NCBI RefSeq assembly: GCF_000255655.1
Contig: NZ_JH636434.1
Coordinates: 754,661-818,660, forward strand
Length of the DNA: 64,000 nucleotides
Source of the DNA: Schlesneria paludicola DSM 18645
Lineage (GTDB): Bacteria > Planctomycetota > Planctomycetia > Planctomycetales > Planctomycetaceae
Direction: 5' to 3'
This document shows, in pieces, positions 36,490 through 46,245 of the stretch. The translations under genes were made by a program, and so were the position numbers. Position 1 is the first letter of the stretch; every line of letters starts with the position of its first letter. Under the pieces are notes generated by a model. That model saw nothing but the letters and a program-made list of their open reading frames with translations, was not told the DNA's origin and did not search any database.

Positions 36490-37161
36490 ATGTTGCCCAC
36501 GTACCGAGTTCTGTTCATGTGCCAGCTTGGTTTGCTGTCGGTGTTGCTGATCGGCTGCGCGGAACGAGTCGCGTCACGCCCTGAACGCCCCGTCTCGGAC
36601 AGCATCAGTGCCACCACGACCGCTCCATCTGACGCCAAGACCGACGGAACAGACGATGAGAAACCGAAAGCTGTCGCACTGAAACCCATCGAATTGCTCG
36701 AAGCAAATTGGACCGAACTTCAAGCACTGATCGCCGAGCAAAAAGGCAAGATTGTGGTCGTGGACCTCTGGTCCACTGCCTGTGAACCGTGCATGAAGGA
36801 ATTCCCGCATCTCGTGGAACTTCAGGCGACGCTTCCAGACGACGTTCAGGCCATCTCGTTTGATCTCGACTTTGCCGGAATCAAGAATAAACCGGTCTCG
36901 TACTACCGAGAACGAGTCCTGAATTTTTTGGGCTCACAACCTGAAAGCAAAATTCTGCATCGAATGTGCTCCAAGGCGGCCGACGAATTGTTCGACGAGA
37001 TACAACTGAATTCCATTCCGGCCGTTTATGTGTTTGACCGCGAAGGCGTGCTGGCAAAACGATTCGAAGGCGCGGAAGACCAAAGCGAAGGCGCGTCGTA
37101 TGCGACAAACGTCATTCCATTCGTGAAACAATTGATCCAATCGCCGGGTAAGACTCGTTGA
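36490..37161 (+). CDS. Thioredoxin-like lipoprotein (TlpA/ResA type)
   Basis: The frame opens at TTG 36421, but ATG 36490 has GAGGAG just upstream and creates a lipoprotein signal peptide (MLPTYRVLFMCQLGLLSVLL then IGC, lipobox Cys23), giving 223 residues. The thioredoxin fold has the redox motif WSTACEPC with CxxC at 98-101 and the cis-Pro region SIPAVYVFD near 185. Membrane-tethered proteins of this type reduce disulfides outside the cytoplasm, for example in cytochrome c maturation. The next gene starts 125 bases later on the same strand. Confidence 0.8.
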   Translation: MLPTYRVLFMCQLGLLSVLLIGCAERVASRPERPVSDSISATTTAPSDAKTDGTDDEKPKAVALKPIELLEANWTELQALIAEQKGKIVVVDLWSTACEPCMKEFPHLVELQATLPDDVQAISFDLDFAGIKNKPVSYYRERVLNFLGSQPESKILHRMCSKAADELFDEIQLNSIPAVYVFDREGVLAKRFEGAEDQSEGASYATNVIPFVKQLIQSPGKTR

Positions 37162-37286
37162 AACAGTCCGGAATGGCAGTTCGAGTCGAGGCACCTGCAA
37201 GTCACGCTGGGCTGACGTCGAATGCTGGCACTTCAGTTGAGTTCCGCATTCCGAAAGCACATCGAATCTCACACAGGGAAGCGCGC

Positions 37287-38321
37287 ATGGCGATTCGAAA
37301 CTGGATGAGTCTGGCGTGTACCGTCCTGGCCTGGACTCTTAGCACGAATGCGGTCTGGGCGGTTGAAAAGACCGAGAAGCAGTCGTTTCAGGCAAGCGAT
37401 AGTCTGGCGCCCGCCAAAGACGTGAACGAGGCAGCGACAAAAAGTCTCGCAGAACTGGCGTGGAAGCCCGCCAGTTTTGAAGTCACGTTCGAGCCGAGCC
37501 AAACCCCATTTGATCCAGCGATTGTCCGCTTCCCGTCACCCCATTCCACCGGCCACGCAATCAATGATCTTGTGGCGATGGAGTGGTATGCCGCCAGGAA
37601 CGCATCCGATCAGGTCATCGACGCCCCGGCTGTGATCGTCGTTCACGAATCAGGCCCGCGAATGGAAGTCGGGCGACTGATTGCCCGAGCACTCCACGCG
37701 CAGGGTCTGCACGCATTCATGATTCACATGCCAACATACGGATTGCGCCGCCCGAAAGAATTCGTCCCACAACTTGAACTCGTCAGCGAAGTCATGAAAC
37801 AAGGAATCGCCGACGCCCGCCGGGCCCGTGATGCCGTGGCTGTATTGCCCCATGTCGACAGTCGCTCGATCAGCATCCAGGGAACCAGCATGGGCGGTTT
37901 TGTTACCGCGACCGCCGCGGGACTTGACCGTGGCTTTTCAACAGTCCACATCATGGTTTCCGGAGGCAATCTGTACGAATTAATCACGAACGGCCAGCGA
38001 GAAGCGGGAAAGATGCGTGAAATGCTGGCCCAAGGCGGATACACGGGCGAGAAATTGCGTGACCTGCTCGCCCCGATCGAACCGCTGCATCTGGCGCACC
38101 GATACGATCGCGCAACAACATGGCTCTACACAGCCGATCGCGATCAGGTCGTTCCACCCGAACACGCCGAGGCACTTCGCAAGGCGGCGGGATTGGATGC
38201 CGACCATCAAATGATGCTTCCAGCCGATCACTACAGTGGGATTATCTATGTCCCAATCGTTGTGATCGAAATCGCGAAAAAGATTCGACTGGAACTCGAA
38301 ACACGTACGACCGCAAAGTAA
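37287..38321 (+). CDS. Exported alpha/beta hydrolase
   Basis: The frame opens at 37158, but ATG 37287 has AGGGAA six bases upstream and gives a classic signal peptide (MAIRNWMSLACTVLAWTLST, cut near VWA), so 344 residues. The nucleophile elbow is IQGTSMGGFVTATAAG (G-x-S-x-G), an acid is likely in TADRDQVVPPEHAEAL, and the catalytic histidine in LPADHYSGI. The family contains esterases and peptidases; the substrate is unknown. Probably periplasmic. Confidence 0.8.
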   Translation: MAIRNWMSLACTVLAWTLSTNAVWAVEKTEKQSFQASDSLAPAKDVNEAATKSLAELAWKPASFEVTFEPSQTPFDPAIVRFPSPHSTGHAINDLVAMEWYAARNASDQVIDAPAVIVVHESGPRMEVGRLIARALHAQGLHAFMIHMPTYGLRRPKEFVPQLELVSEVMKQGIADARRARDAVAVLPHVDSRSISIQGTSMGGFVTATAAGLDRGFSTVHIMVSGGNLYELITNGQREAGKMREMLAQGGYTGEKLRDLLAPIEPLHLAHRYDRATTWLYTADRDQVVPPEHAEALRKAAGLDADHQMMLPADHYSGIIYVPIVVIEIAKKIRLELETRTTAK

Positions 38322-38526
38322 TCCGCGAATTGCCTTTCGAATTGCGGATCATCTTGCGCAGACGCCAGTGCTCGTTACGCGTCGAACGCACACCACCCTG
38401 CAAACAAATGGTCCGCGAGCAACCACGGGTCGTGACAACGCTCGATCTGCCTCACGCGGGCAAACGGACGATGATAATGGAGCCAAGTCAGCCGCACCCG
38501 ATCGCCCATACAGAGCCAAACGAGCT

Positions 38527-39597
38527 TCAGACGCGGGTGGACGCCTGTGACAGTGGCGTCGAAACGGTCGGCACCAAAGGTGTGGGGGCAGGGGCCATCG
38601 CCTTCCAGATTTCACGGATGCTGAGCCATGCCAGCAATACGACGAGCCCAACTGCGGCACAACGAATGACGACCATTTTGATCCATTCGACATCGGCATC
38701 GTGACCTTTGCGACGTCGGCCGATGGGTTCGCCAAGGGATAACATGTCATCATCGTCATCCCCCTTCGCCACGGGCGCTTCCCACGACGAAAGCCGCTTC
38801 AGCACGGGTACCCCGGCGGCAGGCTCATTGGGATCAGTCACGGGAATCTGTGCGCTGCTTCCAGATCGCCTGGCACCTCGGGCCGGAAGATTCGCATCCG
38901 TTTTGCTCGACTTCATGCTCCCTTTACCCACCGGAACTTCCCCAGACTTCGATCGCGAGGTTCGAATCGTCCCGGATGACGGTGCGTCGAGGATGGGAAT
39001 CGTCGTTGACGTCGGCGCTTTTGATGCCCGAATTGTGACCGTTGGTGGCGGCAACACATCGGCCGAATCCGTTAGCGGAACGGCCTGCTTGGGAATGTCG
39101 ATCCGCGAAGACGATGACCGAGGCGCCTCATCGGCAAGTCGTAGTGGCGCAACATCGACCGACGGAATCTCGGCGTCGCTGTCGGGCAGCAAAATGACAT
39201 CCGAAGGTTTGACAAGCGGCCTCACTTCGTCCAGCAGCGCCACGTCGGACTTGACGGCCTTGCGTTGACTTCGTCGAACGGACGCCTCGTCAACAACCAC
39301 CAATGACTCTTCGACGAGTTCAACTTTGACCACAGGTCCGTCATCCGAAAGACGGATTACATTGCCAGAACTCAACCAGTGCGCTTTCTTCTGGCCCGCT
39401 CCGCTCACGAAGAACGATTCGGCTTCCCGAACCTCCATAATCCATCGCCCATCAATCAATCGAATCACCACATGGTTGGATCGAACATGATCGCTGGCGG
39501 GAAGATTGACGGTACAGGCTGGACCGGATCCGAGCGTAATTTGCTCATTCCGAAGTTCAATGGGCGGTCGGCCCGCGAAGAAAAGTTTGATGGGCAT
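38527..39597 (-). CDS. FHA-domain protein with C-terminal membrane helix
   Basis: About 356 residues from ATG 39597 (MPIKLFFAGRPPIELRNEQI). The N-terminal 95 residues form a forkhead-associated domain, with LGSGPACTVNLPASDHVRSN in place of the usual G-R-x..S-x-x-H core and an SNHVVIRLIDGRW strand. FHA domains bind phosphothreonine, so the protein may read Ser/Thr kinase signals. The middle (about 110-300) is a disordered Ser/Pro/Asp-rich linker, and a helix near 315-335 (MVVIRCAAVGLVVLLAWLSI) anchors it. The conserved Gly-Arg is not perfect, so ligand binding is uncertain. Confidence 0.8.
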   Translation of the reverse strand: MPIKLFFAGRPPIELRNEQITLGSGPACTVNLPASDHVRSNHVVIRLIDGRWIMEVREAESFFVSGAGQKKAHWLSSGNVIRLSDDGPVVKVELVEESLVVVDEASVRRSQRKAVKSDVALLDEVRPLVKPSDVILLPDSDAEIPSVDVAPLRLADEAPRSSSSRIDIPKQAVPLTDSADVLPPPTVTIRASKAPTSTTIPILDAPSSGTIRTSRSKSGEVPVGKGSMKSSKTDANLPARGARRSGSSAQIPVTDPNEPAAGVPVLKRLSSWEAPVAKGDDDDDMLSLGEPIGRRRKGHDADVEWIKMVVIRCAAVGLVVLLAWLSIREIWKAMAPAPTPLVPTVSTPLSQASTRV

Positions 39598-40049
39598 TTG
39601 ATACAAGGACCTCGACAAGAACCGAAGATGAGATGTTCGTCTTCCATTCGCGTCACGGAAATAAAGAGTGACGACTTAAAAAATGCGAATTGCTAACTGA
39701 CGATTCGATCAAAATGCCTGAATTTTTAAACAACCCAATCCACAAAATGAGATCGAAGAATCCGGCGAATCACATTCGTTTTGCAAGAAGAATTCGGATC
39801 GTGGCCCAATCTCGCGCTGAATCCATCTACTGACGAATTGTCTTTCTTGTGAGATTCATAGACAATCACGAAGCCAAAAGCTACAGTATTTTCGGAAAAA
39901 ATAGCGAATTTGTACTGAACAAAAAGACGAAGTGCGCGAAATCGTTGATTTCGAATGGCGTCCCGCCAGAGAATCGCGAGATTCCGTGGAATTGTCTCAA
40001 GCCCATTCGCTTAAGCATTCCCGTTCGGACCAACGCCCGTCCGGAACTG
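39598..40049. other. AT-rich intergenic region upstream of the FHA gene
   Basis: No credible gene. The segment 39670-39940 is clearly richer in A and T than its surroundings and includes poly-T/poly-A patches, so it likely holds the promoter of the leftward FHA gene. No hairpin with a T-run was found for the gene ending at 40050. Confidence 0.4.
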
Positions 40050-41072
40050 TTATCGCTCGAACTGTTCGTTCCACTCGGCGAGCGCAATCAGAAGTCGCTC
40101 GAGTTCCTTCCAGTAGCGATCCGGTGGAAGTGCGTCCTTGCGGTCGCTTAAATCCTCGATCGCCAGCTCGAGTTCATCGCGTTTCTTGCGAGCTTCGAAC
40201 GGGATTGTCGCGTCGGTGAGATTCGGAACCAAATGCCATTGATTGGCGTTTCGCCCATCCAGCGGGTGGCCGTCGGCCGGTTTCGAAACCGGCGTCAGAC
40301 CACGAAACTGGTCGGCACGCACCCCCTGGCGATCGCCATTGTCATCCAGCAATGCATGCTCTGTCGCGACGCGCCCATCCGTATCGTAATACTCGGCCGT
40401 CTTGCGTGAGGCCGTCAGGAACGCCTCCCAGAGGGATGTCTGGTGATCTTTGTCCAAGTCGGCATTCGGATTTCCGATCGCCTGCGAGAGATAATCACCG
40501 AATCGCGTGAAATTGATCTCTGACCCGGCCTTCGTTGCCGTCACAACGACACGACCAGGTCCCGACAAGAGGGAAATAAATGGTCCGCTTGCCGAGGCAC
40601 AATTGATGATCGCGGTCGGACGCCGAATGGGCTGCAGCCACTGCGCCAATTCGTTCGCCGAGACATCAGGTCCCCGCAGATTGAACTTGGCAACGCGTTT
40701 ATCAAACGTTCCATGTCCAATCAACACGATCCACAGTTCGCGTTGCGTTTCACTCTCGGCGTCCTTCAGAGCCGTCCGCAGCCGATCATAGTCCGTCCCC
40801 TCAATCGTAAACTCGCCGCGATGCTTTCCAATCACTGTCACCGCGACACCGGCCTCTTTGGCGGCCGACTCCCAGCGTTCCGCCCATTGATAGAACGAGA
40901 TTTCATATTGCGGTATACCGGATGCACCGACGACGACGATTAGAGACAGTTTCCCCTCCGTTGACGGTGATTCGCCCCGACACACCCCTCCGGACGACGA
41001 AACGATCACGAGCGTCATCAACAGCGAAACGGCCGACGTGACGCGACGGGCGGAAAACGTGACGACACTCAT
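40050..41072 (-). CDS. Exported clan-CD (caspase-like/C13-like) cysteine peptidase-type protein
   Basis: From ATG 41072 (MSVVTFSARRVTSAVSLLMT) the protein has 340 residues; the frame extends to 41111. A signal peptide precedes a Rossmann-like domain with the clan-CD dyad: ELWIVLIGHGTFD (His120, hydrophobic strand then HG) and RPTAIINCASASGPF (Cys158, hydrophobic strand then C-[SA]). This order and spacing fit caspase-like and legumain-like peptidases. The C-terminal 100 residues are charged and helical. The start overlaps the stop of the VWA gene in ATGA, so the two are translationally coupled and probably work together at the envelope. Activity is inferred, not shown. Confidence 0.7.
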   Translation of the reverse strand: MSVVTFSARRVTSAVSLLMTLVIVSSSGGVCRGESPSTEGKLSLIVVVGASGIPQYEISFYQWAERWESAAKEAGVAVTVIGKHRGEFTIEGTDYDRLRTALKDAESETQRELWIVLIGHGTFDKRVAKFNLRGPDVSANELAQWLQPIRRPTAIINCASASGPFISLLSGPGRVVVTATKAGSEINFTRFGDYLSQAIGNPNADLDKDHQTSLWEAFLTASRKTAEYYDTDGRVATEHALLDDNGDRQGVRADQFRGLTPVSKPADGHPLDGRNANQWHLVPNLTDATIPFEARKKRDELELAIEDLSDRKDALPPDRYWKELERLLIALAEWNEQFER

Positions 41073-43495
41073 GGCAGCCCTTTCCATCGTCGAAGCGCCC
41101 ATTCCGAGCAAAGGCAGCCGACAATCAAAATCAACATCCAGGGCTGGTGCCAGATCGGTGTGGTGAACACTTCCGTCAACGGAGCTCGCCGATTGGGCAG
41201 CGTCCTAACAAACTCATCCAGATCGTTGAGCGCAATCACATCACCCGAGGTTTGCCTGGCGACCTGCTCTAGAAAGCTCAAGTTGGGAACAATCTGACGG
41301 AATTCATCCGCCGCCGGGTCCGAAACCCACCCCGATTCTTCGCGTCCCAGCACCTGGCCATCGCGATCGACAACTTCCACTGTCGCACGATAGCCCCCGG
41401 CGTGGCGGGCCGCGAATGTCGATTCATACAGCCCCGCTTCACGCAACGAGGGTTCAGCGGGTTGCGAAACAATCGTCCCATCTGGCAGTTTCAGGCTGAC
41501 CGTGAGGGCTGCGTTGTCTTGCGGCAGATAGTCTTTCGATCGGACACGCGCTTCGATTCTCATGAGCGGTTGACCGAACTCGTCTTTCGGCTCCGTACGA
41601 ATCTCGATCCGGCCAGGAACATCGGCAATCAGCCAGCGCAACGTCTGCCGCCACGCTTTTCCCAGATCATCTTTTGCCCGCTGTGCATCGGTTCGATCGA
41701 GCTGCCACCGCCAGAAATCCGCAATAGGAGCGACCGCACAGCGACCGCGACCAAAAGTTTGAACCGCCAATGCGGGCAGTTTCTCGTCCGTCGGCGTCAC
41801 AACTTCGGCCACGACGGTCGCCCCCGGCTTCAGTTGCCCGAGCCGATTTACGGCCAAAAAATTTGGCATCTCGGCCAGTCGTTGCTGCTCTTCGGTTTCG
41901 GTGGAACGTAGGCGAGCCCACGGTTGCAGCCAGCCGTCCCGTGTCAAGTTCCATCGGTACGTTGGCGACGCCACCGAAGATATGGCCCCGTCAAGATACA
42001 GCGGAAGCATCCGGCCAATTGGAGTCCGCTCATATCCCCCCTGCCGAAACGATTCGGTGCCGCCCAGCATCAGTAGACCGCCGCCACGCTCGGACACAAA
42101 CCGCTCGAGCAGGGCCAATTGATCCGGCGAGAAGAACTCCGCCTCCAAGTCATCAATAATGACCGCATGGAACTCGAACAGCTCGTCCGGAAGTTTCGGA
42201 AATCCATCACGCAGTTCATCGGGAGTCTTCGTATTCAATCGCACTAATACGGGTTGGTCGTAACGTTCCGTCTCTTCCGTCTTGCCATCGAAACCTCGAA
42301 ACAGCGGATTGCTCACTTCTCCGCCTCGGCTTTGACGCCAATCAAACTTCGGTTCTTTCTTGGCGATTCGGATCACGGCCGTCAACTGGATCTGCTCGTC
42401 GCTTTCGACCGCGCGTCGCAGGAACTTATATTCCCAATTGGGACGCCCCATCAGATACAGAATTCGATACTTTGACGTTCCACGATCGATGGCCAGCCGC
42501 CGGCGATTATTGGCCAGTGTGGCTTCAACAGATGACGGATCGGCTGCCCCTTCCGTGGAATCAAGCACATTTGACGGAGCCCCTGCGTCTTGACCCGCAG
42601 AGTCGGCTCTCGTCGCTTCGTCTTGCGTACGGACACGCACTTCATAGAACGAAACGCCCGGTTTTGTCGGCCGAATCTGAAAGCGGAATGGGATCGGACC
42701 ACGGTCGTTCGAGAACGCCTGAGTCTCTTCCTTCACGACTTTGCCAGACTCGTCCAGCACCTGCGCGGTCACTCTAGCCTGCGGCAATGCCGACTGGGTC
42801 ACATCTGCCTGAATTGTGACTGGAGCATCTTCAAAGGACGTGGTCGTTACGGCCAGATGCGAGATCGACAGATCGGCCGGTCGCTTTTCGCCAAGGTTTC
42901 GATGCAACACGACGGGATAGACGGGTGGCAACCCGTCGGGCTGAAACTCCGTTCGACTCGCATCGGTGGCGTTGCCATCGCTGAACAACAGCACACCAGC
43001 AACCGGCCGGTCGCGGAAGCGTTCCTTGAGACCATTCAACACGCCGATCAGGTTGGATTGAGTCCCCTGATAACGGAGTGCCGAATAGTCGACCGCGTTC
43101 TGCAGACGTGAATCAAACGTGTACTTCCGCAAATCAAAATCTTGAGCCAGCCGAACCTGCCAACCGCTTTCTTCTGCCGTCAGTTCATGCTTGTAAAGCT
43201 CACCTCGGGAGGCCGAGGCGCCAGGATCTTTCATGGTCATGCTCTGGCTATCATCCGCCAGAATTAAGAATAGATTCGCCCCGGGCCGCGCCCGTTGACC
43301 ACTCCAAAGCGGGTCGAGCAGGCAAAATGACAAGAGAAGCAGGCCGCACACTTTCAGCGCGGGTGCCAACCAACCAATCAGCCAATCGGTTCGCGAACGT
43401 CGGTACCGCCAGACGACCAGCACCAGCCCACACACGAACAGCGTCACCGCCCACGCGAGAAATGACTGACTGCCGAAAATGAGCTTATCCCACAC
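41069..43495 (-). CDS. Membrane protein with VWA-like and glutamine-amidotransferase-like domains
   Basis: An 808-residue protein starting at GTG 43495. Two N-terminal helices (to about residue 65) are followed by a VWA-like domain with a modified MIDAS (ADDSQSM near 80). A beta-rich region comes next, then a class I glutamine-amidotransferase-like region near 440-620 (HAVIIDDLEAEFFSPDQLAL, then GGGLLMLGGTESFRQGGYER), and a C-terminal helix. This BatA-like plus GATase-like architecture recurs in planctomycetes, usually near MoxR-type ATPases. None is seen here. It is coupled to the caspase-like gene by an ATGA overlap. Confidence 0.8.
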   Translation of the reverse strand: MWDKLIFGSQSFLAWAVTLFVCGLVLVVWRYRRSRTDWLIGWLAPALKVCGLLLLSFCLLDPLWSGQRARPGANLFLILADDSQSMTMKDPGASASRGELYKHELTAEESGWQVRLAQDFDLRKYTFDSRLQNAVDYSALRYQGTQSNLIGVLNGLKERFRDRPVAGVLLFSDGNATDASRTEFQPDGLPPVYPVVLHRNLGEKRPADLSISHLAVTTTSFEDAPVTIQADVTQSALPQARVTAQVLDESGKVVKEETQAFSNDRGPIPFRFQIRPTKPGVSFYEVRVRTQDEATRADSAGQDAGAPSNVLDSTEGAADPSSVEATLANNRRRLAIDRGTSKYRILYLMGRPNWEYKFLRRAVESDEQIQLTAVIRIAKKEPKFDWRQSRGGEVSNPLFRGFDGKTEETERYDQPVLVRLNTKTPDELRDGFPKLPDELFEFHAVIIDDLEAEFFSPDQLALLERFVSERGGGLLMLGGTESFRQGGYERTPIGRMLPLYLDGAISSVASPTYRWNLTRDGWLQPWARLRSTETEEQQRLAEMPNFLAVNRLGQLKPGATVVAEVVTPTDEKLPALAVQTFGRGRCAVAPIADFWRWQLDRTDAQRAKDDLGKAWRQTLRWLIADVPGRIEIRTEPKDEFGQPLMRIEARVRSKDYLPQDNAALTVSLKLPDGTIVSQPAEPSLREAGLYESTFAARHAGGYRATVEVVDRDGQVLGREESGWVSDPAADEFRQIVPNLSFLEQVARQTSGDVIALNDLDEFVRTLPNRRAPLTEVFTTPIWHQPWMLILIVGCLCSEWALRRWKGLP

Positions 43496-43873
43496 GGTCT
43501 CGATACCCTTCGCACAACGTGCTCAGCACGCTCAGAGACATGATCCATACTGCGAGCATATCCGGCGATCGCCGCGGATGAAACTCCTGCCCTCATTCCC
43601 GCCGAATAAACCGATGTCAGGCCGACGAAATTTCGATAATCGTCCCAAAGAACACGACGAAATTGATCAGGTACGCTTCTATTCCGATCGGCAGAACGGT
43701 TAACGTGGCGTGTCCATAACGGAAATCGCGAAAGAGGTATTGACCGCCCTCTCGCGACGCTCGTTCGCACCGTATTTCGGCATCGCCACGCTCCGCGATT
43801 CCAGTCGGTGCTCGCGCCTTGAGCCCCTGAGATTTGACCCACTGGCGAGATGCGTCCCACCGAAGGAATCGAG
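43496..43873. other. Divergent intergenic region (VWA/GATase gene / APC transporter)
   Basis: No convincing gene or known riboswitch was recognised. Both flanking genes read away from it, so promoters in both directions are expected. Confidence 0.35.
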
Positions 43874-45379
43874 ATGGATTGGAAACAGTTGTTTGCCCGC
43901 AAGAACCTTGGCGAACTCTTGGAAGAAATGAAAGGTGACGACCGACTGAAACGAGCGCTCGGACCCGTCAACCTGACCGCACTGGGAATCGGCGCGGTCA
44001 TCGGAGCCGGGATCTTCGTTGCCACTGGCAAGGCGGCCAGCGAAACCGCGGGCCCCGCACTGATGGTGTCGTATCTCGTCGTGGGAATCACCTGCATCTT
44101 CGCGGCACTGTGTTACGCGGAATTTGCCTCAATGGCGCCTGTCGCCGGCAGCGCCTACACCTATGCCTACATCACAATGGGTGAGCTGTTTGCCTGGATC
44201 ATCGGCTGGGATCTCGTGCTGGAATATGCCGTTGGTGCTGCGACGGTCGCGAATGGCTGGTCGGGCTACTTCCAGAAGGTGATTGCCAAACTCGGTCTCC
44301 ATTTCCCCGCGATCGTCAGCAAGTCCATCTATGTTTTTGAAAATGAGCACTATCACGCCACTGGCTCGCTGATCAACCTGCCTGCCGTCCTGATCGTCGC
44401 GATCATCACGGCGATTCTGGTGAAGGGGATCTCGGAAAGTGCCTGGATCAATGCCTTGATGGTCTTTATCAAGGTCGGCGCCGTGGTGTTCGTCATCCTT
44501 GTCGGATCATTCTACGTCCACCCGGAAAACTGGACTCCGTTTGCCCCCTACGGCTGGACGGGAATCAATATTTTTGGATTGCACGTCGCAGGAAATACGA
44601 ACGAAGCCGGAGAGCCGGTCGGCATGCTCGCCGGTGCCGCAATCATCTTTTTTGCCTACATCGGATTCGACTCGGTTTCGACACATGCGGAAGAATCGAA
44701 AAACCCGCGTCGCGATGTACCCATCGCCATTATTGCTTCGCTGCTGATCTGTACGGTGCTCTACATCGGCGTGGCAGCCGTCCTCACGGGAATGGTCAAA
44801 TACGACACCATTGATAAAGACGCGGGTGTTTCGTCGGCCTTTCATCATGCCGGTTTGCCGTGGGCTGAAGTCATCATCGCGACAGCAGGCGTCGCCGGAA
44901 TCACGTCCGTCCTGCTAGTACTGATGCTCAGTGCGCCACGTGTGTTTCTGGCCATGGCACGCGATGGTCTGGTTCCCAGCTCGTTTTTTGCGGATGTGCA
45001 TCCACGATTCAGGACACCTTGGAAAAGTACGATTGCCGTAGGCATTTTTGTCGCAATTCTGGCAGGATTTATGCCAATTGATGCCCTGCTGCATCTGGCG
45101 AACATTGGAACGCTTTTCGCCTTCGTGATCGTCTGCGCCGCAGTGATAATCATGCGTTACACAGATCCCGATGCGGCCCGCCCTTTCCGCTGCCCACTCG
45201 TTCCCCTGATTCCGATCTTGGGAATCTCTGCCTGCCTGTTACTGATGTTTTCGCTTCCCGCGGCGAACTGGCTGCGATTGGTGATCTGGATGGGATTGGG
45301 ACTCGCCATTTACTTCGGATACGGCCGACATCACAGCGTGTTACGCGCACACAACGCATCAATGTCCGCCAAATCATGA
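43874..45379 (+). CDS. APC-family amino acid permease (cationic amino acid transporter type)
   Basis: About 501 residues from ATG 43874 (MDWKQLFARKNLGELLEEMK), preceded by GAAGGAATCGAG; the frame extends to 43850. Twelve or more membrane helices are visible. The first helix motif LTALGIGAVIGAGIFVATG is the substrate-binding GIGAVIGAGIF segment of APC carriers. The FFAYIGFDSVSTHAEE segment is typical of the bacterial YfnA-like cationic amino acid transporter branch. The substrate is likely an amino acid but not determined. Confidence 0.9.
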   Translation: MDWKQLFARKNLGELLEEMKGDDRLKRALGPVNLTALGIGAVIGAGIFVATGKAASETAGPALMVSYLVVGITCIFAALCYAEFASMAPVAGSAYTYAYITMGELFAWIIGWDLVLEYAVGAATVANGWSGYFQKVIAKLGLHFPAIVSKSIYVFENEHYHATGSLINLPAVLIVAIITAILVKGISESAWINALMVFIKVGAVVFVILVGSFYVHPENWTPFAPYGWTGINIFGLHVAGNTNEAGEPVGMLAGAAIIFFAYIGFDSVSTHAEESKNPRRDVPIAIIASLLICTVLYIGVAAVLTGMVKYDTIDKDAGVSSAFHHAGLPWAEVIIATAGVAGITSVLLVLMLSAPRVFLAMARDGLVPSSFFADVHPRFRTPWKSTIAVGIFVAILAGFMPIDALLHLANIGTLFAFVIVCAAVIIMRYTDPDAARPFRCPLVPLIPILGISACLLLMFSLPAANWLRLVIWMGLGLAIYFGYGRHHSVLRAHNASMSAKS

Positions 45380-45519
45380 GAATTCCGGACAGCAAACAGG
45401 CGAGATGATTTGGGCTGAATTGTGATGCTCCTGGCGATTCCTGCCGAAATACCGACTGGAAACGCCTCGTAATATTGAATGATGAAATGTGCGATGTCTC
45501 GTCGCGAAGGACAGCGGTA

Positions 45520-46245
45520 ATGTGGATCAAGGTTTGTGGAGTTCGAGATCTCGAAACGGCACGACAGCTTGCAGAACTGAAGGTCGATGCAATCGGTCTC
45601 AACTTCTACGCCAGCTCGCCACGCGTTGTTTCCATCGACATTGCAGAAGCCATTTCAAAATCGATTTCCAGAGATGTGTCGCGCGTGGGCGTGTTCGTCA
45701 ATCATCCGATCCGTGAAGTCGAAATCATCGCGTCTCGATGTCAGCTCGATCTGATCCAGTTGCACGGTGACGAACCCCCGGCTTATCTGGCAGATCTGCA
45801 GCGCCGCCTGCCGCATTTGCGGTTCATTCGTGCCTGGAGAATGAACAAGGATCGCCTGAAAAGCCTGAAACTGTACCTCGACGAGTGTCGCAATTGGAAC
45901 GGCCGTTTGGCGGCATGCCTGATCGATGCTCACGTTGGTGGCATGTATGGGGGTTCAGGAAAAACGGTCCCCTGGGGACGACTGGCCACCGACTATCAGA
46001 CAACCGTCTGGCCGCCGCTCATCCTGGCCGGTGGATTGAAGCCAGACAATATTGCGGAAGCGATCTCGGTCTCGCGTCCCTGGGGCGTCGACGTCGCAAG
46101 TGGCGTCGAATCGGCACCGGGTGTCAAGAATCTGGATCTGGTGCACGCCTTCATCGAAAAAGCTCGTTCCGCGGAACGGGCCTTAAAACCGCAACCAATT
46201 GAGGCGAATTCGGCTCCAGCAGACGAAGCGCGACAGTCTGGCTAA
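45520..46245 (+). CDS. trpF: Phosphoribosylanthranilate isomerase TrpF
   Basis: About 241 residues from ATG 45520 with GAAGG nine bases upstream (MWIKVCGVRDLETARQLAEL); the frame extends to 45475. The enzyme isomerises phosphoribosylanthranilate in tryptophan synthesis. It is a TIM barrel with the catalytic cysteine in KVCGVRD (Cys6), followed by DAIGLNFYASSPR and LDLIQLHGDE. ILAGGLKPDNIAEAI and GVDVASGVESAPGVKNLDLV form the phosphate site. The C-terminal 35 residues are an extra tail. No other trp gene is present. Its stop codon overlaps the stop of the convergent DUF1501 gene. Confidence 0.93.
   Translation: MWIKVCGVRDLETARQLAELKVDAIGLNFYASSPRVVSIDIAEAISKSISRDVSRVGVFVNHPIREVEIIASRCQLDLIQLHGDEPPAYLADLQRRLPHLRFIRAWRMNKDRLKSLKLYLDECRNWNGRLAACLIDAHVGGMYGGSGKTVPWGRLATDYQTTVWPPLILAGGLKPDNIAEAISVSRPWGVDVASGVESAPGVKNLDLVHAFIEKARSAERALKPQPIEANSAPADEARQSG

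Noticed and set aside
38708-39268. 186-residue plus-strand frame opposite the FHA gene
   Set aside because: It is antisense to the Ser/Asp-rich linker of the FHA protein. The Ser-rich product mirrors the codon bias of the real gene and has no ribosome binding site or family motif.
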